This document shows, one piece after another, positions 60,409-64,000 of a stretch of DNA of 64,000 nucleotides; the first letter of the stretch is position 1; every line of letters begins with the position of its first letter. Made by a program: the position numbers and the translations under genes. The stretch is taken from NCBI RefSeq assembly GCF_002902945.1, contig NZ_CP026102.1, positions 930,001-994,000 on the forward strand, in the 5' to 3' direction. This DNA is from Paraburkholderia caribensis. Lineage in GTDB: Bacteria > Pseudomonadota > Gammaproteobacteria > Burkholderiales > Burkholderiaceae. Under the pieces are notes generated by a model, which saw only the letters and a list, made by a program, of their open reading frames with translations, was not told where the DNA came from and ran no database searches.

Positions 60409-62733
60409 TCATGCCGCCCGCGCCGCAGGCGCAGAACACGCCGACAACAAAACCGGAATCGACTTCGAAGTCGGCGTATTACAAACATCAGCAACACTGG
60501 ACAACGGCACAAGCGGATTAGTCTCCGGATAATAAGCCCCGAGACACCCACGCGGAATATCATACTCAACGAGCAGGAACTGCTCAGCCCGCCGCTCGAT
60601 CCCATCATCCCAGATGGTTTCCATATCAACCCATTCGCCCGGCTTGAATCCAAGCATCGCGATATCCGCAGCATTCGCAAACACGACGCGCCGCTGGTTA
60701 TAAACCCCGCGATAGCGATCATCGAGCGCATAGATCGTCGTGTTGTACTGATCATGCGACCGTGTCGTCATCAGGACCATCGCACGTTCACCGTGCAACT
60801 TCCGCGCGCGTTGGATCGGCGTATCGCGCTGAATCTGATGCACGACGAAGTTCGCCTTCCCCGTCCCCGTCTTCCAGTCGCGTTCACGCGAAGCAACCCG
60901 CAGATGAAACCCGCCCGGCTGCTCGATCCGCTTGTTGTACTCGTAAAATCCATCGACCGACCACTCGATCGCATCGCGAATCTTCGCGTAATCACTCGCG
61001 TAAGCAAGCCAGTCCACCTTCGCGCTGCCAAGCGTCGCCTCGGCAATCTGCGCAACGATCCGCGTTTCCGACATGAGATTGCCCGACGCAGGCGTGTTCA
61101 TCCCGTACGACACGTGAACCATGCTCATCGAATCTTCGACAGTCACACCCTGCGCAATGCCGTTCTGCAAGTCGATTTCAGTGCGCCCGAGCGTCGGCAG
61201 AATCAGCGCCGCCTTGCCGTGCACCAGGTGGCTCCGGTTCAGTTTGGTCGTGATGTGCACAGTCAGGTCGCAGGCGCGCAGCGCGTCCCACGTGCGCGGC
61301 GTGTCGGGCGTCGCGATCGAGAAATTGCCGCCCAGCCCAATAAACACCTTCACGTGGCCTTCGAGCATCGCTTCGATCGTCTCGACCACGTCGTAGCCGT
61401 GCCCGCGCGGCGGCTCGAAATCAAATACCTTGCCGAGCCGGTCGAGAAACGCGTCGGTGGGCTTCTCCTCGATGCCGACCGTGCGATTGCCCTGCACGTT
61501 CGAGTGGCCGCGCACCGGGCACAGGCCCGCACCCAGCCGGCCGATATTGCCGCGCATCATCATCAGGTTCGACAGCATGTGCACCGTCGGCACGGAATGC
61601 TTGTGCTGCGTGATGCCCATGCCCCACGTCGAGATCACACGCTTGCCGTTCACGTAGATGCGCGCGAGGTTCTCGATGTCTTCGCGAGACACACCCGATT
61701 CTTCGACCAGCGCTTCCCACTCCTGCTCGCGAAGATCGGCGGCGAACGCTTCGAAGTTCGCCGTGTGTTCGTCGATGAACGCAACGTCGAGCACACGCTC
61801 GGCGTTCTGCTCGACAGCGAGATCGTCGAGTTCCAGCACGCGCTTGGCCACGCCCTTGATCAGCGCGAAGTCGCCGCCGATCTTCGGCTGGATGAACGTC
61901 GACGCGATCTGCACACCCGAAGTCAACATATCCGCCACGTGCTGCGGGCTCGCAAACCGTTCGAGCCCGCGCTCGCGCAGCGGGTTGATCGATACGATGG
62001 TCGCGCCGCGTTTCGCGGCGTCGCGCAGTTCGTTGAGCATGCGCGGGTGATTCGTCGCCGGATTCTGGCCGAAGATCAACAGCGTATCGGCGTGCTCGAA
62101 GTCTTCGAGCAACACCGTACCCTTGCCGATGCCGACCGTGGCCGGCAAGCCGCGGCTCGTCGCCTCGTGGCACATGTTCGAGCAGTCGGGGAAGTTGTTC
62201 GTGCCGTACATGCGCACGAACAACTGGTACAGGAACGCGGCTTCGTTGCTCGCGCGGCCCGACGTGTAGAACGCGGCACGATGCGGGCTGTCGAGTCCTT
62301 TTAGATGCTTCGCGATCAACTGATACGCGGCGTCCCACGAAATGGGCTGGTACTTGTCCGTCAGCGGGTCGAACACCATCGGATCAGTCAGGCGGCCATG
62401 CTGTTCCAGCGTGTAGTCGTCCTGCTTCATCAACTCGTCGACGGTGTGCTGCGCGAAGAACTCAGGCGTCACGCGCTTGCTCGTTGCTTCCGCGGCAACC
62501 GCCTTTACGCCGTTTTCGCAGAACTCGAAGGTGGACGCGTGCTGGCGGTCCGGCCACGCGCAACCCGGGCAGTCGAAGCCGTCCGGCTGGTTCTGCTTGA
62601 ACAGCGTCTTGTACTTGCCCCCGGCGACCTTCTCCTTGACGAGATTGATAGCGACGTACTTCAATGCGCCCCATCCGGCGGCAGGCCCCGTGTACGGCTC
62701 GATGCGGCCAGGCTTGGTGATGGTCTTGTCCAT
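60409..62733 (-). CDS. FdhF/YdeP-family molybdopterin oxidoreductase
   Basis: 774 residues from ATG 62733. Formate-dehydrogenase-like enzyme of the YdeP subgroup: the N-terminal Cys cluster DCPGCAWPDRQHASTFEFCE (4Fe-4S), then TSGRASNEAAFLYQLFVRMY, NFPDCSNMCHEATSRGLPAT, FGQNPATNHPRMLNEL and the C-terminal molybdopterin-dinucleotide domain (MVLMTTRSHDQYNTTIYALD). The Mo ligand is probably the Cys of SNMCHEA. YdeP in E. coli is tied to acid resistance. Its 3' end is A+C-rich on the plus strand beside the repeat. The divergent MocR-type gene may regulate it. Confidence 0.88.
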   Translation of the reverse strand: MDKTITKPGRIEPYTGPAAGWGALKYVAINLVKEKVAGGKYKTLFKQNQPDGFDCPGCAWPDRQHASTFEFCENGVKAVAAEATSKRVTPEFFAQHTVDELMKQDDYTLEQHGRLTDPMVFDPLTDKYQPISWDAAYQLIAKHLKGLDSPHRAAFYTSGRASNEAAFLYQLFVRMYGTNNFPDCSNMCHEATSRGLPATVGIGKGTVLLEDFEHADTLLIFGQNPATNHPRMLNELRDAAKRGATIVSINPLRERGLERFASPQHVADMLTSGVQIASTFIQPKIGGDFALIKGVAKRVLELDDLAVEQNAERVLDVAFIDEHTANFEAFAADLREQEWEALVEESGVSREDIENLARIYVNGKRVISTWGMGITQHKHSVPTVHMLSNLMMMRGNIGRLGAGLCPVRGHSNVQGNRTVGIEEKPTDAFLDRLGKVFDFEPPRGHGYDVVETIEAMLEGHVKVFIGLGGNFSIATPDTPRTWDALRACDLTVHITTKLNRSHLVHGKAALILPTLGRTEIDLQNGIAQGVTVEDSMSMVHVSYGMNTPASGNLMSETRIVAQIAEATLGSAKVDWLAYASDYAKIRDAIEWSVDGFYEYNKRIEQPGGFHLRVASRERDWKTGTGKANFVVHQIQRDTPIQRARKLHGERAMVLMTTRSHDQYNTTIYALDDRYRGVYNQRRVVFANAADIAMLGFKPGEWVDMETIWDDGIERRAEQFLLVEYDIPRGCLGAYYPETNPLVPLSSVADVCNTPTSKSIPVLLSACSAPAARAA

Positions 62734-62926
62734 GTGTTCTCGTGTCCGGTGTGGCTTGATGTTGAGGCTAGGGTAGTGGGGAATACGCGTACCCGGCGTG
62801 TACACAATGTGCGATAGAAAAAGAGTACAGTTGCGACTGTTATCGTCTGAAACGCTCGAATTCGGTGAACTGTGCTCAAAAATTGGGCGGGACGCCCGTC
62901 CGCTGTGCCTACGACAGAGGCCTCTC
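62734..62926. promoter_or_regulatory. Divergent spacer with small palindromes
   Basis: Holds GTGTACAC near 62800 and ACAGT-TGCG-ACTGT at 62827-62840, either of which could be an operator for the MocR-type regulator. No strong promoter boxes recognised. Confidence 0.35.
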
Positions 62927-64000
62927 TTGAAGCTTTACGAAGAACTGGCGAAGGAAATCGAAGGGCAGATCCGGCGCGGCGTGTTCCGGCCGGGCGAGCG
63001 CGTGCCGTCCGTGCGGCAGACCAGCCAGCACCGGCAAATCTCCATCACGACGGTGTTGCGCGCCTACCTGATGCTGGAGAGCAAGGGCGTGATTCAGAGC
63101 CGCCCGCAGTCGGGCTACTTCGTGCGGCTCGGTGCGAACGATGCGCCGCCGCCCGTGCAGGAACTGGACGTATCGAAGCCGATCGCCGTGTCCGCGCAGG
63201 TCGACGTGAGCCGGCTCGTGCTGTCGACGCTGCGCTCCATCGGCAGCGACGAGGCCGTGCCGCTCGGCTCGCCGTATCCCGATCCCAGTCTGTATCCGTT
63301 CCAGAAGATCAACCGCTACGCGCACTTGATAGGCCGGCGCAAGACGCAATGGGGCGTCACCGATGAATTGCCGCCGGGCAATCCCGACCTGATCCGGCAG
63401 ATCGCGCGCCGTTATCTGGAGAACGGCATCGCGATCGATCCGAACGAGATCGTCGTGACGGTCGGCGCAACGGAGGCGATCAATCTGTGTCTGCAGGCGG
63501 TCGCGAAACCGGGCGACACGGTCGCCGTCGAATCGCCCACCTTCTACGCGATGCTGCACGCCATCGAGCGCATGGGCATGCGCGCGATCGAAGTGGCGAC
63601 GCATCCGCGCGAGGGCATGGACCTCGGCGCGCTCGCCCACATTCTCGACAAGCGCAAGATCGCCGCGTGCATGGTGATGCCGAACTTCCAGAATCCGCTC
63701 GGTTTCCAGATGCCCGACGACAAGAAGCGCGAACTCGTCAAGCTGCTGACGCGGCACGATGTGCCCGTCATCGAGAACGACGTTTATCACGAGCTGTACT
63801 TCGGCGACGTGCATCCCGGGGCGCTGAAGAATTACGACAAGAACGGGCTGGTGCTGCATTGCGCGTCGTTTTCGAAGACGCTCACGTCGGCGTACCGGAT
63901 CGGCTGGGCGATGCCGGGCCGCTACCGCGAACAGGTCGAGAAGCTCAAGTTTCTCAACACGCTCACCACGCCGTCGATCCCGCAGCTCGCGATTGCCGAG
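62927..64000 (+). CDS. MocR-type GntR regulator/aminotransferase fusion, partial at right edge
   Basis: Begins at TTG 62927 with AGAGG six bases upstream (KLYEELAKEIEGQIRRGVFR); the frame is open upstream but has no ATG. 358 residues are visible before the edge. The N-terminal winged helix (GERVPSVRQTSQHRQISITT, then VLRAYLMLESKGVIQSRPQS) is GntR-type. The rest is a fold-type I PLP-dependent aminotransferase (GATEAINLCLQAVAKPGDTV, NFQNPLGFQMPDDKKRELVK), with the PLP-binding Lys in ASFSKTLTSAYRIGWAMPGR. MocR proteins use PLP for signal sensing. Probably controls the divergent FdhF-like gene or an amino-acid pathway. Confidence 0.88.
   Translation, partial: MKLYEELAKEIEGQIRRGVFRPGERVPSVRQTSQHRQISITTVLRAYLMLESKGVIQSRPQSGYFVRLGANDAPPPVQELDVSKPIAVSAQVDVSRLVLSTLRSIGSDEAVPLGSPYPDPSLYPFQKINRYAHLIGRRKTQWGVTDELPPGNPDLIRQIARRYLENGIAIDPNEIVVTVGATEAINLCLQAVAKPGDTVAVESPTFYAMLHAIERMGMRAIEVATHPREGMDLGALAHILDKRKIAACMVMPNFQNPLGFQMPDDKKRELVKLLTRHDVPVIENDVYHELYFGDVHPGALKNYDKNGLVLHCASFSKTLTSAYRIGWAMPGRYREQVEKLKFLNTLTTPSIPQLAIAE

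Noticed and set aside
62872..63366. Plus-strand frame MLKNWAGRPSAV...
   Set aside because: Wrong frame; the GntR-type helix-turn-helix is in the frame starting at TTG 62927.

Overview
The window looks like a chromosomal segment of a high-GC betaproteobacterium of the Burkholderiaceae, most like Paraburkholderia or Caballeronia. The evidence is strong G/C third-position codon bias, many GTG/TTG starts, and Burkholderia-type families: a BetR regulator, a DUF2964-like protein, a helix-turn-helix-fused aspartate carbamoyltransferase and a DUF2955 efflux protein. I saw no rRNA, tRNA, transposase, phage gene or CRISPR array. The first gene (a TetR regulator) and the last (a MocR-type GntR/aminotransferase) run off the edges. 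Family names come from reading the protein sequences by eye, not from searches.

Layout. 0-10 kb: a TetR-controlled tripartite EmrA/EmrB/outer-membrane-factor pump, a TAXI-type binding protein with a zinc-ribbon membrane protein, and a second DHA2 exporter with its own TetR gene. 10-19 kb: a receiver-only response regulator, a Zur-type Fur protein, two glutathione S-transferases, a NERD-nuclease/helicase, a phosphoribosyltransferase-HAD fusion, and a signalling set (periplasmic molybdopterin-domain protein, hybrid histidine kinase, BetR response regulator). 19-26 kb: amino-acid genes (two FAD amine oxidases, a binding protein, an ornithine-cyclodeaminase-like enzyme, a YheO-type regulator). 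26-31 kb: ferredoxin, membrane ferritin/VIT1 protein, AcoR-like sigma-54 activator and small proteins. 31-39 kb: PaoABC-type molybdenum aldehyde oxidoreductase, HTH-fused ATCase, DapA-family protein. 39-43 kb: M23 peptidase, coiled-coil membrane protein and bactofilin operon, then an MHYT-GGDEF-EAL protein. 43-54 kb: a more accessory-looking stretch (VIT-like protein, decayed binding-protein fragment, small secreted proteins, AI-2E protein, a second efflux operon, SulP transporter, SYLF protein). 54-64 kb: rhodanese, FtrA, NifQ-like protein, RdgC, binding protein, FdhF/YdeP oxidoreductase and the MocR regulator.

The most striking structure is non-coding. Three copies of a roughly 700-base nested palindromic element (20812-21500, 30971-31690, 59431-60340) each sit between two convergent genes. 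DNA on the left of each is G+T-rich and on the right A+C-rich, and the right side carries short tandem arrays: a telomere-like CCCAAAAA array, a 7-base array, and a 112-base duplication. The third copy has its core inverted. These elements generate open reading frames that should not be annotated as proteins.

Regulatory signals include a 19-base palindrome upstream of the HTH-fused ATCase, AGTC-containing palindromes between the binding-protein and cyclodeaminase genes, and a 16-base palindrome found at identical spacing from a -10-like box in two promoters 8 kb apart (44358 and 52206), which suggests a shared regulon.
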